DNA of 64,000 nt, from contig CAJNOI010000089.1 of the NCBI GenBank assembly GCA_905250115.1, forward strand, positions 313,961 through 377,960. The letters run 5' to 3'. Under the pieces are notes generated by a model. It searched no databases. It was not told the origin of the DNA and was given only the letters and a program-made list of their open reading frames with translations. A program made the translations under genes and the position numbers. Below, in pieces: positions 10,644-24,903 of this stretch (positions are counted from its first letter, which is position 1; the number at the start of each line of letters is the position of its first letter). The DNA comes from Adineta steineri (lineage: Eukaryota > Rotifera > Eurotatoria > Adinetida > Adinetidae).

Positions 10644-12202
10644 TTATACGATTAATTCCCGTTTGGTTGTACCATTCGAACTTGACCCTATTGCTAATCT
10701 ATTTTTGTCAACACTTTCATTTATTATTCGACGATAATGTTTGTCCAATTCTTTCATTTGCCTTTTTCGAGAAATTGGTACATAGTAATACCAAATACCC
10801 ATAGCGACATGCACAATAATATAAAGGCTAACAAGAACATAAAATATTCTTCTATCAATCCGAGCCCAATAAGAATCTGATTTTAAATTAATATATTCAT
10901 CATAAATAAAAACAAGTGTACCAATAATCGAATGCCAAATACATAAAATAATTAAAACAAAAATAGATACAATTGCATATAAATCGATTAATGTCAAATA
11001 GGAAATATTTGGCTAATAAATAGAAAATAATAATTTAAAAAATAAATATGATTACTTGATTTTTACCAAAGCATTGCTAATTGTCAATCGAAATGCAATT
11101 GATGTAAGAAGAAGTGTACATGCTATAGCAATTCGAAATTGAACACCACTAATTTATTTTAAGAAAAACTATTAAATTATAGACAGACAAAAGATTTTAT
11201 ACTTAGGTGGAATAGCAAATGAACTAAAACATACTGTTGTAATTAAAAATACAAGAAAATAACCATTCCAAAAGAAATAATCAGCACGACGAGCTAAACA
11301 GAAAAAAACACATTAAATTTATTTGATATAAATAATCTTTTGTAATACCTGCATGACACGCAATAGTTAAAATTGAACGTTTACGTCTATGCCCAGGTTT
11401 ATCTAATGAATAATCTTCGTCATTTTGAAATAGAAATCCTTTAATAAATTTAGTTCGTGTTTGAACATGATCATATAGTTGCCACTCTTGTTGATCAAAA
11501 AATGCTTCACGATTAATACCTGATGGTCGATTTGAATCAGTGTCTAATGTAACTTCAGAATCAAATAAAGCTGATCCAATTGATATACTTAATTCTTGTA
11601 TATCAGTTGGAAAATGATGTAAATCAAATTTGGAATAAAAACTTGCATTAACATCATGAAATTCACGTATTTGTATTTTTGAATTAGATTTTTTTATTGT
11701 ATATTTTATTTCTTCTTTACAATCTTGACCAATATTAAGTAAAAATAATTGTGGATACCAATTATTTTCAGGAAAATTCTTTGAAAGTTTAATAATTTCT
11801 CCATTATTCAATCGAAATTGATCATCCATTGAAAGTGTAGAAAGAATTTTATTTTCATCATTATCAGAATTTAGAAACCAACGAGCTTCAATAGCTACAT
11901 GAGCTTGAAATTTTTCTGCTCTCGTATCAATTTGACCTATAATGAAATTTTATGATTTATTAAAAACTCAATTTGAAAAACAAAATACTATACCTATTCG
12001 AAGAAAAATAAGACGTACAAATACAGGAATAGAATTATTACCTTTTTCATATTTATTTAAAACATGAAGATTACGACTAGCTATAAATATATATAAACAA
12101 ATTATTAATCATTTAGTATTTTTCTTGTTTTTGTAACGTATATGTATAAATAGAAATTAACTAGAGTTTTCTATTACCCGTTTCTATCGTATGTGCAGTC
12201 AT
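10644..12202 (-). CDS. Cys-less pentameric ligand-gated ion channel subunit
   Basis: Six exons in transcript order, 12202-12178, 12080-11994, 11936-11349, 11293-11203, 11148-11067 and 11012-10644, give 413 aa; all phases agree. The extracellular domain (about 1-235) has PVFVRLIFLRIGQIDTRAEK and the canonical DLHHFPTDIQEL at the 'Pro-loop', but neither Cys of the animal Cys-loop. TM1 is YFFWNGYFLVFLITTVCFSSF, ending IPP. TM2 follows as VQFRIAIACTLLLTSIAFRL. TM3 starts at the classic LPNISYLTLIDLY, and TM4 is FYVLVSLYIIVHVAMGIWYY. The missing cysteines and the TM2-TM3 pattern are more like prokaryotic channels of the GLIC/ELIC type than animal nicotinic/GABA receptors. No signal peptide is evident (MTAHTIETASRNL), so a short first exon may be missed. 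Ligand and ion selectivity are unknown. Confidence 0.85.
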
Positions 12203-12307
12203 TGTTTTGTTTATTCTTTATCTTCTTGATATTGGATAGATTATATAAAATATGTTTCCTCTTTACTTCCAAACGATAATCGAGTATATTCAGTCAACCA
12301 CACTACA

Positions 12308-13570
12308 TATATATAGCGGCTTAAACGCGATGACGTTTTCGCCATAATATTTCTTTAGCTACTCGACAGTACACTGTATTTCAGAGTTCGTTTATAAGTG
12401 ACAGGGTACATCTCTGTCATTGCTATAGCCCCGAAAAACTCCACCTTCTCCGAGCGTGTTATCGGAAAAGTATATGAGAAATAAATCTCGTTACACGATG
12501 ATAATAAAGGATAAAAAATTTGAGGTAACGTTTCTATCCCTTTTTTTCTGCGAATGTGTACTATATACAAATCAGCAATCTGAAGTGTTCAATGTATAAT
12601 AGCATTCTCTGAGAATCCTTCGTAGTGTAACGCGATGATGCTAGTTTTCCGATTAGAGTTTTCTATACATATTTTAGAGATATCTTCAACCACATAATGT
12701 AAGGATAGTGTACTACTTTTCATCACTACAGGAAATATGCATTAATTTTTGTGCTATTAAAGATTTCTACTCAAAAACTACCAGTAACAAATTAGGCGGG
12801 CTAACCTATCACGGTCTAATTTCTAAAAGATATTTCTTAATTTTCTTCATAAAAATATACTTGAGATATGAAACCAAGTACATATTTAGAATCAACGTGA
12901 AAAACTTCGCAGAATCCATAGAACTTCGTTTTTTTCGAAATTCTGACCCCGCTTATAAATAAGAAAAAATTTTGTATTCTCTAATAGAGTTATACGATTC
13001 TGACGTAGTATTTCGAATTAATTCTTTGTAGTTTGATGGTAATACTTTAAGAATCAAGAACAAGTTCTTACACATCGCTTAAAACAATTCTTGAGTGATG
13101 AATTGCTAATAAATATATTTTTGTAGAAAAAACTAGAAAAACGTCATCGTGTTACAATAAATTATTACAAAGGAAAAACTTTTAGACATGAAAATATATC
13201 CATGAGATAGCTCATGAAAAATTAGCTTTGGATAAATATTTTGAGAAGAAAAATGTTGTGTCTTATTGATAAAAAATAAACAATACTGAGTTTTTGTAAC
13301 GCGATGGTGATATAACAATAATGAATACAATTTTGGATGCTATGCCAATACATGTGTTTACTATCATAGTCTTAAATTATCTTAATCAATTTATCATATA
13401 TCTAGTTATTTGATACGATTTACAGCACATTTTAAGAAAACGAAATATGTTTTCACATACTTTCAACTATGCTCTATAAAATGGCAGCAATAAGTCCTCT
13501 GACTGTTGACTTCAAAACAATATTCTTCAAGGTGACGCGTTACGCGTTTAAGCCGATATATATATATTTA
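12308..13570. mobile_element. Candidate non-autonomous DNA element with terminal inverted repeats
   Basis: A GCGGCTTAAACGCG sequence at 12316-12329, preceded by TATATATA, recurs in inverted form at 13543-13556 (CGCGTTTAAGCCG followed by ATATATATATA). The two ends share about 20 bp and are 1.25 kb apart. The motif TGTAACGCGATGA and close variants occur near the left end and at 12489, 12626, 13141 (inverted) and 13295, like subterminal repeats. No transposase-like ORF is seen. The flanking TA repeats could be target-site duplications but also simple sequence. Confidence 0.5.
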
Positions 13571-14249
13571 TCTAAGTATATGATCAGTAGTCTGGTCTTA
13601 CTCATCCATAATTATGTAGTCTACGATTATAGCTAACAATTCAAGGATGATAAAGAAATAGTAGCGATAAACTATTCAATTTTATTATTCTTGTAATTTT
13701 TTACTTTTTAGAATTATAGAAATAATATGGTAGAGAGAACAAATCCAAATCGTATCACGCTATTATTAAATAAGGATTTATGAGATTACACTTTATGCTG
13801 AGTACTTTTTATGATTTTACTCATCAACCTTGTATATTGTTAATACATTTATAAAATCTATACTTGTACTTTTAGTGTTCATAGTTCTAAAATCTCTCTT
13901 CATTTTCTTCTTGTAGTCATGAAAAATTGAATAGATACATTCTATCGATTCAAATTTGAAATAAATAAAAGTTTAAATAACATTCAATTTTTCTTTACGA
14001 ACTATATTTAGTACAATTGATCATAATCAATATAAAACAAAAATGCCATTCATTTTTTTATACATACAATTGATAACGACGGAACTTTTACAAAGAAAAA
14101 GAAAAGAAAAACAAGCAAAATATTTAACTTGACAAGAAGAAAAAAAAGAACATTCTCAAAAAAAATTAGATTCAATTGAGTAGGCATTACACACTACTAT
14201 CTTTATGTAGTTAATTTAATAAAACAACGAAGATAAATGATATGTTTAT
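13571..14249. other. Intergenic, no gene seen
   Basis: AT-rich spacer between the candidate element and the 3' end of the WDR37-like gene. It probably includes that gene's 3' UTR. No coding or RNA signal recognised. Confidence 0.6.
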
Positions 14250-16882
14250 TTATTTAGTTAATGTTGATAAAGTTCGTTGTGATTGTTTATCAGATGTTAT
14301 ATTTGAAGTAGTTGCCATTTGTTTTTTGTCTGTTGATATTCCAAGATTATTTGCCTTTTCAGTTAATGGTGTTCTTTTATTTGCTTTTTTATTTTGTCCA
14401 TCAATTCCATTACCATTTTTATTAGTTTCATTAAATGAAGATCCAGTAGGTGATCCTATTGAATCATCAAGTGATTTCATTAATTTATTATTATTTGTTC
14501 CTTTTAATTTTTTAATATGCCATACATGCATATGACGATCAAGACTACCACTAGCAAGAAGAAATTCCATTGAATTTCCACATTGTACAAGTGCTGTACA
14601 TTGAACAGCACGTGTATGTGCTCGTCGTTGTACATGAAGTTTATCTCCATTTATTGCTGAATAAAGACGAATATCACGATTATCAAGTGGTATTGCTAGA
14701 ATATCATGTGATAATGAAATACGATTACATGGTGAAACACATTCAAGTGATATAAGAGGTGAACAACTAGTTGAACGTGAATCCCATATATGAACAAAAC
14801 CATCATCTGATGATGATACAAGACGATCATTACCAAGAAATAAAGCAGAATTCACAGCTTTTGTATGACCATTAAATATTTGTACAGAAGGACTTGGAGT
14901 TCGACAATCCCATAAACGAAATGTTCCATCACCTTAACAAACAAAAAAGAAATTCAAATAAAATATATAAATTTTCTTTGAGTTTATCGTATAGATAGAT
15001 AGATAGATAAGGGTTTCATAGTACTTTCTCTTATTGTAAATATTTATTTAGTAATATATTGATTGGCTTCATTCTAATATGACATATAATTAAACAAATA
15101 TAAACAGAATGTTTTGTATGTATCACGCATTAACTGTTTTCTTTTATTTTCTATTATATATTATATGCATGAATTAATAAAAAGAAATTTTCTTTTCTAT
15201 TTTTCAAATATCAATATAAATTTGATCTAATTCATTTAGATACCAATTATATTTGACAGAAAAAATCTATTAAAAAGATATAATGATAGCACTTTTAGAA
15301 TGGTCTAATATACTTGTTTCCTGATATGAATCCTTTCAAAAGCTTTTGTCGGTATTATAAATTCTAATCTATAAACATCAAATGAATAGATCTCTTTTTG
15401 TTCAAGCTCAATTCTAATAGAATTCATCGTGTCTTCTCAAAATGATGCTTGTGATAATTGAAAAAAAAGGATCCATGTCTAATAATAAAAAGATCTAGAA
15501 TTTTACTCTTCCTTTCATCTCTATCGAAATTATTAATCCTCTTTTATAGAAAAAAACAACACATATTTTTCTTATTGTTGTCAATTTGCAATCAAGCATA
15601 CTAACAGGAACTTTCTGAACACATAAACCAATAGTTCAGAACAAGTATAATTTTCAACTTGTTAAAACTATGCAAGCAGTCCTTCCTTCAGCTATTCATA
15701 TTCTTGTAAGAAATCAATTTCTTTTTCGAGTACAATGGAACAGATCTGAGTGTCAATAGAAAAAAAGAAATGAACAATGATATTTAATAAACTTACGTGA
15801 AGAAGTGATTACAAGTGGTTTTGTTTGATGACAAGAGACATAGGTTAATTCTCCATCATGCCCGTAAAGTGTACGAAGTGAAGTACCCGTTTCCACCTAT
15901 GTATATATGTGTAAGATTTCTAATAATATTTTACTAATAACTAACCTGCCAAAGTGTAGCACTTCTATCCCATGAAGCTGATACAATTTGATCACGTTGA
16001 AGCCAATCAGCACAAGATAAAACATCATCACCTCGTAAAGCTAATAAAGGACTACGTATAATTTGTGTATTCATTTCATTATCTTCATCTTCATCGTCTT
16101 TGTTTTCATCGAGAGAACATTTCCATATATGTACTTCATGATCTCCACTTGCTGTTAAAACTAAATCATGATCAAAATATCCAAATCGACATGAATTAAC
16201 ACTTCCACGATGACCTTGATATTGAATAAGAGAACGTCCTGTTTTTCTAGACCAAATAACAGATGTTTTATCAGCTGAAGCTGAACCAAAATAACGATCA
16301 TCTAAACCACCAACCTATAAAATAGTATATATACAGATATAGATATAAATTCAATTGAATAAAAATTTCACCTGAACATCCCATATAACATCTTGATGTT
16401 GATTTGTTGATGAAAACATTAAATCATCAGATTGATTTCCTGTTCTTAGTACAACTCGATTTCTAATCATTGGAAAAATATTTGCTGCTCGAAGTTTACT
16501 TGTTGTTGTAACATGTGTATTATTATTATTATTGTTTAATCCACCATATCGTTCTAATTCTTTTCTTAAAGCAATATTTTCAACTAATACAGCTTCAAAT
16601 TCTTTTTCAACTTGACGTAATAATTGACGAAGACGAACTTTTGATGCTGATGGATTTTCCAATGATGATAAACAAATATTTGTAACACCGAGTAATGGAT
16701 CGATATTACTCGTATCAATAGATGAATTTAACGGATCAGAAGTTTCACCAATCATTGTTGCACATCTATAATCAATTCAATGAAAGATTATATTAAAAAA
16801 TTCTTCGAGATTAAAAATTTTTTCATATAAATAATACATACTTATTCAGAACTGTATAAATTCGTTGTCGGCGATCTGACAT
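14250..16882 (-). CDS. WDR37: WDR37-like WD40-repeat protein
   Basis: Five exons, 16882-16842, 16765-16372, 16314-15946, 15896-15797 and 14932-14250, give 528 aa with consistent phases. An N-terminal region with a short coiled coil (RLRQLLRQVEKEFEAVLVEN, equivalent to the WDR37 segment before the propeller) precedes about seven WD repeats: HQDVIWDVQVGGLDDRYFGS, GHRGSVNSCRFGYFDHDLVL, SCADWLQRDQIVSASWDRSA, LYGHDGELTYVSCHQTKPLV, GHTKAVNSALFLGNDRLVSS, CNRISLSHDILAIPLDNRDI and LASGSLDRHMHVWHIKK. The NRI...LDNRDIRLY block matches the human WDR37 NRI...HDNRQVRLF block. WDR37 partners PACS proteins in vertebrates. An acidic DENKDDEDEDNE loop interrupts one blade. The tail beyond blade 7 is low-complexity. 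Intron 4 is 864 nt, long for this window. Confidence 0.85.
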
Positions 16883-19800
16883 TGTAACAAAAAATAATTA
16901 AGTTTTTTTCTTTATTAACAATTCATTCAATATTTCTTAGTAAATTGATTCACTTTTAACCATTATATGGAGAGAAAGAGAAAAAACGAAGGAAAGAAAC
17001 CTTGAGAGTGATATGAGGAGAGAAAAAAAAGAATATCTATTGATGATTGAATCGTTCGTCGAACATGCTGTGTCTAGATCAGTGAATGCCGCGTTTCATT
17101 GCCTTATAAAACTGACAGATATTTTGTCCAAATTATCCGTCTTCAGATCTCTCTTATCAACGTTCGTAAAAACCAATGTTATGTTTACGTTCGAAAAGCT
17201 TTTATTGTTCGTATATATATAAATATATATGTCTCTTTACAGAAGAAAATAGAGTTGACAAGCCGATATTTTACAGAGGAAAACATTTTTTTCTTATAGG
17301 CATCGATAAGATGCGCAGACATAGAAGCATTTTCTTCGTTTGACAGGACGAGAAAGCGAAGGAAAACAGTTTTATCTGCCCTTTCATTAGTTTCATATTC
17401 CCAGGGGGATAGAAGTACTCTATAATGATGATGATGATCAATTATTTGTATTAATAATAATAAAAAACTGATTCATTTAGACCGTAAATATGACTTTTAT
17501 GATAAGTTAATGGGAAAAGAACACTGTTAATCATGGAGATCAATTTTCATATATATCTATATATATCTATATATATATATATAATCAAGTACGTAGTAAC
17601 TCTGAGTAAAAAATATAAAATACTATAAGTAGCTCTTTTTTAAAAAAATGTATTCTAATCAAGTGTTTGATTTTAAAAAATAATAATAATTGAGATATAG
17701 ATAAAAAGTAATAATTTAAAAAGAAGAATATTTTTTATTTATAAAAAGAAAAAAGAAAAAAGAACAATACTTAAGATAATCTTTGAATAAATACATAATA
17801 AACAGTATATTTTTCAGTGCGTGTCATTCTATAACTAAAGAGAGAAAGAAAAAAACATGTTAAACAAGAAGACGAGTCACTTAAATGCAGATTATATAGG
17901 ATGGTGAATGTTATGTCGAATCAAATATCTAGTCTATTTGTTTGTTGGAAGCAATAGACTATTGACTGGCGACAACTATAGTCAAACTTATAGTAACCGT
18001 TTATACTCTGAAAATAGTATGATGCCAGAAAACAAAATGACAAGAACGATCTTTATATTGACTAGCTGTGTTTGATGGTATGTGCTATTGAACATACCAA
18101 TCTATTGACGAAGAGAAAACGTCTATGAAAGAAATCATAAATTTTATGTTTTTCCCACTATTTAAACTCTCATAATTGAATACGTGCTTTTATTCTATGA
18201 TATTATAACTGTTGTGTTTAATAGATCATATATCTGAATAAAATTCAGGTAGATAGTATTGTTTTAACTAATAACATTGATAAAAGATTTTGTTGTATTT
18301 CGCCATAATTTAGTGAGATGTTTAGAAAACTTTGCTATGAGCGACAATGATTTAAAATTCTGAGATAACAAATTCTATAACATTAGAATAATATCATAAA
18401 TAAATAAAATATAGAAAAAAAATTAGATATACATCTTGTTTTATTATAAATATAGAAAATTTCGATCTTAGACAACCATTTTTTAACCAAATATACAAAA
18501 AACACAAAATGAAATACAAAACAAAACAGGAACATTAATAAATACATTGTAAATAAGAATACAATATCCTAAGGGTGTGAGTATGTGTTTTACATTTGCG
18601 ATTAAACATTGTAAGTTTTAGGTCTGACAATGACAATTGATATAGTACTACTTGTCGAAATATTACTTATATTTGCAAGAGAAAGAATAAAAGATAAAAT
18701 CAAACAATTAAACCACTTTTGACATCTTGTAAATTTAAGCTGTAATTATTAGTAAAAAACAATTTAGTTTCTTCCATTTAGTATGATTACTACGTGCCTT
18801 CATTTGTAATAAAAGTCAAAATTTCATTGTCTATTCTGATTGAACGTTGTTCAAGCTCCGGATTTAAAATGCGTGGAAAATACGTTTACGGATCCATTAT
18901 ACTCTGTTATGATTTTGATACTTTTCTGCGTGCAGTTTACGTTTGAGAAGTTCCGATGAAATTTGATTTTGTTGAAGGAGGGGAAGTTCAATGATACCTT
19001 CAATTTTGTTTTTCGAATCGATTGTAGTCTAGCATCAGATTATACTTCGCTTGATAAGCGGAATTGTTCACCTATTTAATAAGTTCCAAGTTGATTAAGT
19101 TTTTATTTACTTGTTTACGATTCATATTATGATTTTGGTTAAATCTAACTCATTATCATTTGAAAAGGGTGTGCTTGAAACCAAACAATAAACGAATAAA
19201 AACATATCTGTAACGTGCATTGTAGACAAAATTATTTGAGAAACTGAACAAGAGTCATCCGTCTTGAAGTCCAATTAACAAGAAATCAAATGTAAACATA
19301 TTAGATTGTTTTCATATATGATAAACAGATATATATATAGTGAATCAGAAAAGCGACGAATAACAGAAAAATAAAGAAATGAATAGAAACAACCACATAT
19401 ATATGCATGCAGTGGCTTACTGAAATATATCGAAAAATAAAGAATATGACTAGTCAATGAAAGAAAATACAACAAGAAAGAAAGTTTGTCAGCGCAGTTC
19501 AGTTTGGACTGAAAATATGGAACACACGTATGTTCCTATCAAATACACCTGATGATCTTTAAGTCCTTGGTCTGCTCTTATCTCTGGAAGAAAACGTTTT
19601 TGTTGACATTGAAATCCGTTCACAGGTACTATAAAGGTTTCCCTATGCCATAGCGTCTGAATGTAATGTGTGGGTGATATATTAACCTATTATTCATACC
19701 TGTATTCTCATTTCAGGCCATTCTTTGTCTTATATACCCAGCAGTTTTTGGCTGTTTCAAGCCATTAAAATGGCTTGGAATGAGCGGCTGCCTTAACTAG

Positions 19801-22800
19801 TACACAATGGCCCTTGACGTTGATTGTCAAGATCGTCAATGAGGGAAGGAAGGAGAACCGGAAATCTTGAACTTACTGATCAAAAGTTCTAATCACAAAG
19901 TTACTTAGCCGTATAGTAGATTTTAAGAAAGTTTCTTTCCAGAATACTATGTATTAAATAATAATCTTAGACAGTAAAACCATAATTTATTCTAAAAATC
20001 ATCAAATATATTTTAAAATGATTAATTTTAAATTATTTTTTAATTTTAAAATATTTTTTCTGTGTATTTTTTTCGTTATCCTATTCTGTGGATTCTTTTT
20101 TACCATTTCACGCATTCCAATGTCAACTGAATTCTCATATTAACTGTAACATATGTATGACATCTGCTTTTATTTATAATCGATATAAAAAGTTTACTAA
20201 GTCATTCTTTAAATATACAATCTATAAATAATTACAAAGTAATGGTGAAGGTTTTTTGAAGGTCTGTTGGTTAAACTTGATGTATTTTTATTTGGCTTTT
20301 TAAGTATACAAGAATGAAAAGAAAATAAATAAAATGATAAAACAAACGTTGTTTGTGTATTATATGTTTTCATATTATTGTTATAATATTGATAATTATA
20401 AAAAAAGGTAGAATTTCATTGTAAACTCATACGAATCAATACAATATATAAATATTGTTGAAATAATGAGAACTCGAAATATCTACTTTTCTTCATAAAT
20501 TTTATTGAATATTAAATTATGAATGTCTTTATCTTATACATTATATTATTTTCTCATGAAAATAAAATGAATAAAGATCTCTGTGTTTATTATAATCGAA
20601 GCCGTTTCCGATGTAAATATGATAACAAGAATTTTAAATTTAAAATAATTTTTTAATATAATATTGAACATTAATTATACTCTATCATTCATAATGATCA
20701 AGTTAAATTTATATACAATGCATAGGTAGAGAAAAAGTCTGTCTAACATGAAAATATAGCGTGAGACGTAGTACATTTCCGAGTAGACGAACATGAATAG
20801 TACGGAAATTAATAGTAACTAGAGTCAAACATGTGTCTAATGACTGGTATAATAAGTGAAATGAAAAGCAACTAAAGATTGAAGTCGATCAATTGAATCA
20901 TTCAGTTACAAACAATCTTCATCTTAGCTAACATGGCCAGTGGCAATATTACCTGCCCATTCATTAGTAAAAATTCAACTCTACAAGTAAAAAATTGAAT
21001 TGAAATTAACATAAACTAAAAATGAAATTTTGTATAAATTTTATATTTCAAGATGATGAATTTCATCTTTTTTTTATGTCTTTACGGATAAAAAATCATA
21101 TTTGATATATATTTATATATATGAGATTTAATATTCATCAAAATTAAGTTTGCTTATTTTAATCTATTGTTGAGATAAGTAAAAAAAATCTTCTGCATGA
21201 TTGGTTGTAATTTATTCCACGCTTCTCTTCTCTTAACACATTCCTTTGAAATTTTCAAAACAAAAGATTAATTTATTCAATAATCAGTTTCTTTCATATC
21301 CTTTTTTTATGACATCAGATTGTCATTTTTGTGTAATACATGTCGAATTACGCTTTAATTACTAATTAGATTGTTATTTAAACGTCTATATGCATCAACT
21401 TGAAATGACGTTGTCATCGATGTTCGGTGTCAACTGTACAAAAGTGATCTGATAATAATTTTGAAAAACTTCATTCACTCTTCATAGTGTTATAAATGTC
21501 TTGATTTTTTTTCCTTCTTCATCCAATGTCGGTCAAAAAAAAATCTCTTTTTTCTTCTTTTCTCACTCGCGTTCGTTACTTAGTTTGGTCGGGCAGTTCA
21601 ACTTCACATTCATTTTATATACACTTTTGACTTATTCTCCTTTTTTTTTCCTCGCTCTCTCTCCCTCTCTCTCTTGTTCAAATGGACACGCAATTTAAAG
21701 TAGAATAAGAGAAAGAAGAAAAAAAAAAGTGAACGTACAGATGAATCAAATAGGTGCATATATCACAACATCATTTTGATATGTAACACAGGTATATATC
21801 ATTATTTCTTTCTTTTTTTTGAATAACTTATATCAAAAAAAAATATTTTCTATAATAAAGATTGATCTGGTTTTCTTGTTTATATTAAAAGCTATTTCGA
21901 TCGTTTTATGTATACATGTGTGTATTTATATACATTGATTTCCTTCATTTTATGTATGTCATCGTTTGTCAAAGATGAAGAGCCATGTTAATGTTAGATA
22001 GGTCACTTAATGAACAGTCCTCATTTATAAGATGATCATCAATATTGAGAAAAGGATTTGTCTTGTATGAGAATAAAAATGACCCTGTTTGATAGATTGA
22101 GAAGGTTCAATGTATAGAGAGGGAGTGTATACATATATATATATGTCCATATGGTTTATTTACTTATTTCAATGAATTTATGACATATAAATCGATATAA
22201 AATGGATAAATGATCGTAATCAATTATTTTAATGAATATTAATAGTAAAGTAACAATGTAAGTCAATTTAGAATTAATTTTTCTGTATTGTAAAATATTT
22301 TTTTTACAAGGAAATTTGGCGTCAGTTGCACATTGACAAAAGTATTATTTCTATAATTGTTTGAGTGAGATATTTAATGAAATGTTATTATAAGAAAAAG
22401 AAAACGAAAAGTACAGAATTTTATTGTATGTATTACATTGAAAAATACTTTCTTCATGCCGAGCACATATGTTCTTGTTCATGTAATTCTTTCCAGCGGT
22501 TTTATCGTCTCACTTGGTGGTGTTCCCAGCAGATGTACACACACATATGGAAGACCTTTCGACCTTCATTCTGCTTGCAGACTCATTAGAATTACCATTC
22601 TTTTCTTTTTTCTTTTTTTTCTTTTCGGCACACGTACCACTTATATCTTCAAGGTTTTTTACTCTCGGTGCCAGTACACAGATGCTCTATAAAAGCTATT
22701 AGAGTGGGTCACCCAATTATTATCTTTTCCTACATAACACCAAAAAAAAAATGCTCAAGTAAGAGAACAAAAAAAGGAAAGATTACGTCATTAAAGGCCT

Positions 22801-23892
22801 TGTATTCACGCCTACATGAGTTTCTATGTATTTCAATTTGAACTAATTTAATTCTTTCTTTTTTTTTCTCAAAAAGAAAAGGAAGAGAATGGAGAAAAAT
22901 TGATTGACATTGTTCTTTTTTTTTCCTACTGAATAAATTTTACAAACGACTTCCTTATCAGATTGTCTCATTCATACACATACACACACACACACACATA
23001 TGTATGATGAAGATTAAAAACTGACATCGATTGTAGAACGATGAAGTGAGCGCAAAAGAGAAAACAAATCATAGTGATAAAGATATATATATATATACAT
23101 ATATAGAGATATCATTCTTTATCTTATTATTTGTTTGAGAATTAAATCAAGACGAAAATATTTTTGTGTTCAACGTCATAGGAACATTGACAACAACTTA
23201 ATCATTTTTATCGTTTTTTACTTAGAGATGAAGAAGTTATTTGGTTTGGCCATCACACTCTCGTTCATTTTCTTTATTTATTCTGCTTTCTCTTGTTCGT
23301 CTTGTAGACAGACTATCGGTCACTTATTCTCTATCGATCGTTAACGTCATACGCGCATTCTTCGTTGTTATTGTGATGTTCATCATATGTACACCTTAGA
23401 GAACGAAAGAATAGGACAACGAACATCGCTAACAATCTTATCTTTCAATGTCCAATATTGAGGTTAACAAATATATATTACTTTCTTTCTTTTTTTTCTT
23501 TTTTGCTACTGTTGCTTGAATAGAAAAGAATGTATTGAAATGATGTAATAGTTATAACTAACAGGTGCCTCTTTTGTTTGATTCTTTGAAATTTTCTTTG
23601 AAGAGTATCGTTAAAAGATGGACATGAGTTGCTTTGTTTTTATTGCCCCAGACAGACATCGACCGATCGATTGTATACCGTTCTTTTCTTCTCACCTTCA
23701 CCCAACAGCTACATTGAACCGACTGATAAAAAGTGAAAGTAAATAAATCAAATAAGAGAAAAAAGGTAGAGAATCGAATTACGATAAAGTGTGTTCGTGA
23801 TTGTAATAAAATTTATTTTAAATAGAAAAAATCTCTTTCTAGACAGCAGTTAAAATGTGTAAATTGATATCGGATTTGTGAAAAGAAAATTA
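16883..23892. other. Large gene-poor region, left part
   Basis: Seven kb with no supportable gene on either strand. ORFs are short and lack codon pattern or family match. It contains simple repeats (TATATATC tract 17545-17585, CT-rich tract 21650-21675, CA repeat 22980-22998, TA tract 23084-23105) and a perfect small palindrome at 19758-19777. It may be the upstream regulatory region of the WDR37-like gene, an unrecognised long intron, or decayed DNA. Confidence 0.5.
19758..19777. repeat. Perfect 9-bp inverted repeat, 2-nt loop
   Basis: CAAGCCATT is followed by AA and then AATGGCTTG, inside a stretch (19480-19900) that is less AT-rich than its surroundings. Function unknown. Confidence 0.6.
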
Positions 23893-23992
23893 NNNNNNNN
23901 NNNNNNNNNNNNNNNNNNNNNNNNNNNNNNNNNNNNNNNNNNNNNNNNNNNNNNNNNNNNNNNNNNNNNNNNNNNNNNNNNNNNNNNNNNNN
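23893..23992. other. Assembly gap (100 N)
   Basis: Exactly 100 N, the conventional size for a gap of unknown length. An oligo-A run borders it on the right. Order and distance across it are not certain. Confidence 0.98.
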
Positions 23993-24403
23993 AAAAAAAA
24001 TGCAATAAAGGTACAATCCTACTGAAAAAATTTGGTTGGTTACGTCTATTATAACATAGTTGAGCATAATCTAGAAGAGCCATTGTAAATAATAAATAAA
24101 ATTTAGAATAATTCTCCACAATCCTTCTCATGACTGTATCATATGACTCAACAAAGAAAATAAATGATGCTCGAGACAAGGACACATGTACATTTTTACT
24201 AACTAGAAAAAGAACGATCGACTGTTCTGCAAGTGTGGGTAAGGAAAAGAAATAAGAGAAAGAACAAACAAATTAACACGTGCGAATTTTTTATTGAGAA
24301 AAAAGAAAATATTCCTTTCTGTATAACCATTTTAAATATTTAACGCGTTCGTGAGCGTTTATTTTATTTCTACAAAAATTCAAAAATAATCATCAGCCTA
24401 GAT

Positions 24404-24463
24404 GGGCGGGTGTGGGTGCGATCTATGCACAAACTGATACCCCCCCCCGTTCCACCCACACCT
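24404..24463. repeat. Telomere-like G-rich/C-rich hairpin, copy 1
   Basis: Left arm GGGCGGGTGTGGGTGCG, right arm CCACCCACACCT, separated by about 30 nt that include a run of nine C. The arms contain TGTGGG and its complement. Confidence 0.7.
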
Positions 24464-24903
24464 AAATTTGTAATTACATCTCACCGTATTTTTTGTTTTA
24501 CATTTATTATTTGTTGAATGAAACATTTTATAATAAGCAGCAAATTATAAAAAATATACAAGGAGAAAATAAAATTATACGTAGAAATAATTTTATATAA
24601 TTATTAAGCTTCATTTTATTTACAACATGAGATGAAACTTTGTTAATAATTTATACATATTGTTTTGTTATAAGTTGACTATGATATTGAATTAATTATA
24701 AAACAAAACTCAAATAATCAAGTTAAAATGGATTATCATTTTATGAATAACAAACTATTTCAATCTAATAGCTTTTCCCCAGATATCTATAACATATAAT
24801 CACAAGATATAAAATGAAACTAACTTGTAAATTTTTAATCTGTTTTACGATAAATAGATTTAATAATATGAGCGAAATAATATCAGAATTTTTTTATATC
24901 TAA

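Noticed and set aside
22365..22702. Overlapping short plus-strand ORFs near 22.4-22.7 kb
   Set aside because: Low-complexity Phe/Ser-rich translations from T-rich DNA, with no consistent splice structure.
24435..24450. Run of nine C as an isolated quadruplex site
   Set aside because: It lies in the loop of hairpin copy 1 and is better described as part of that element.
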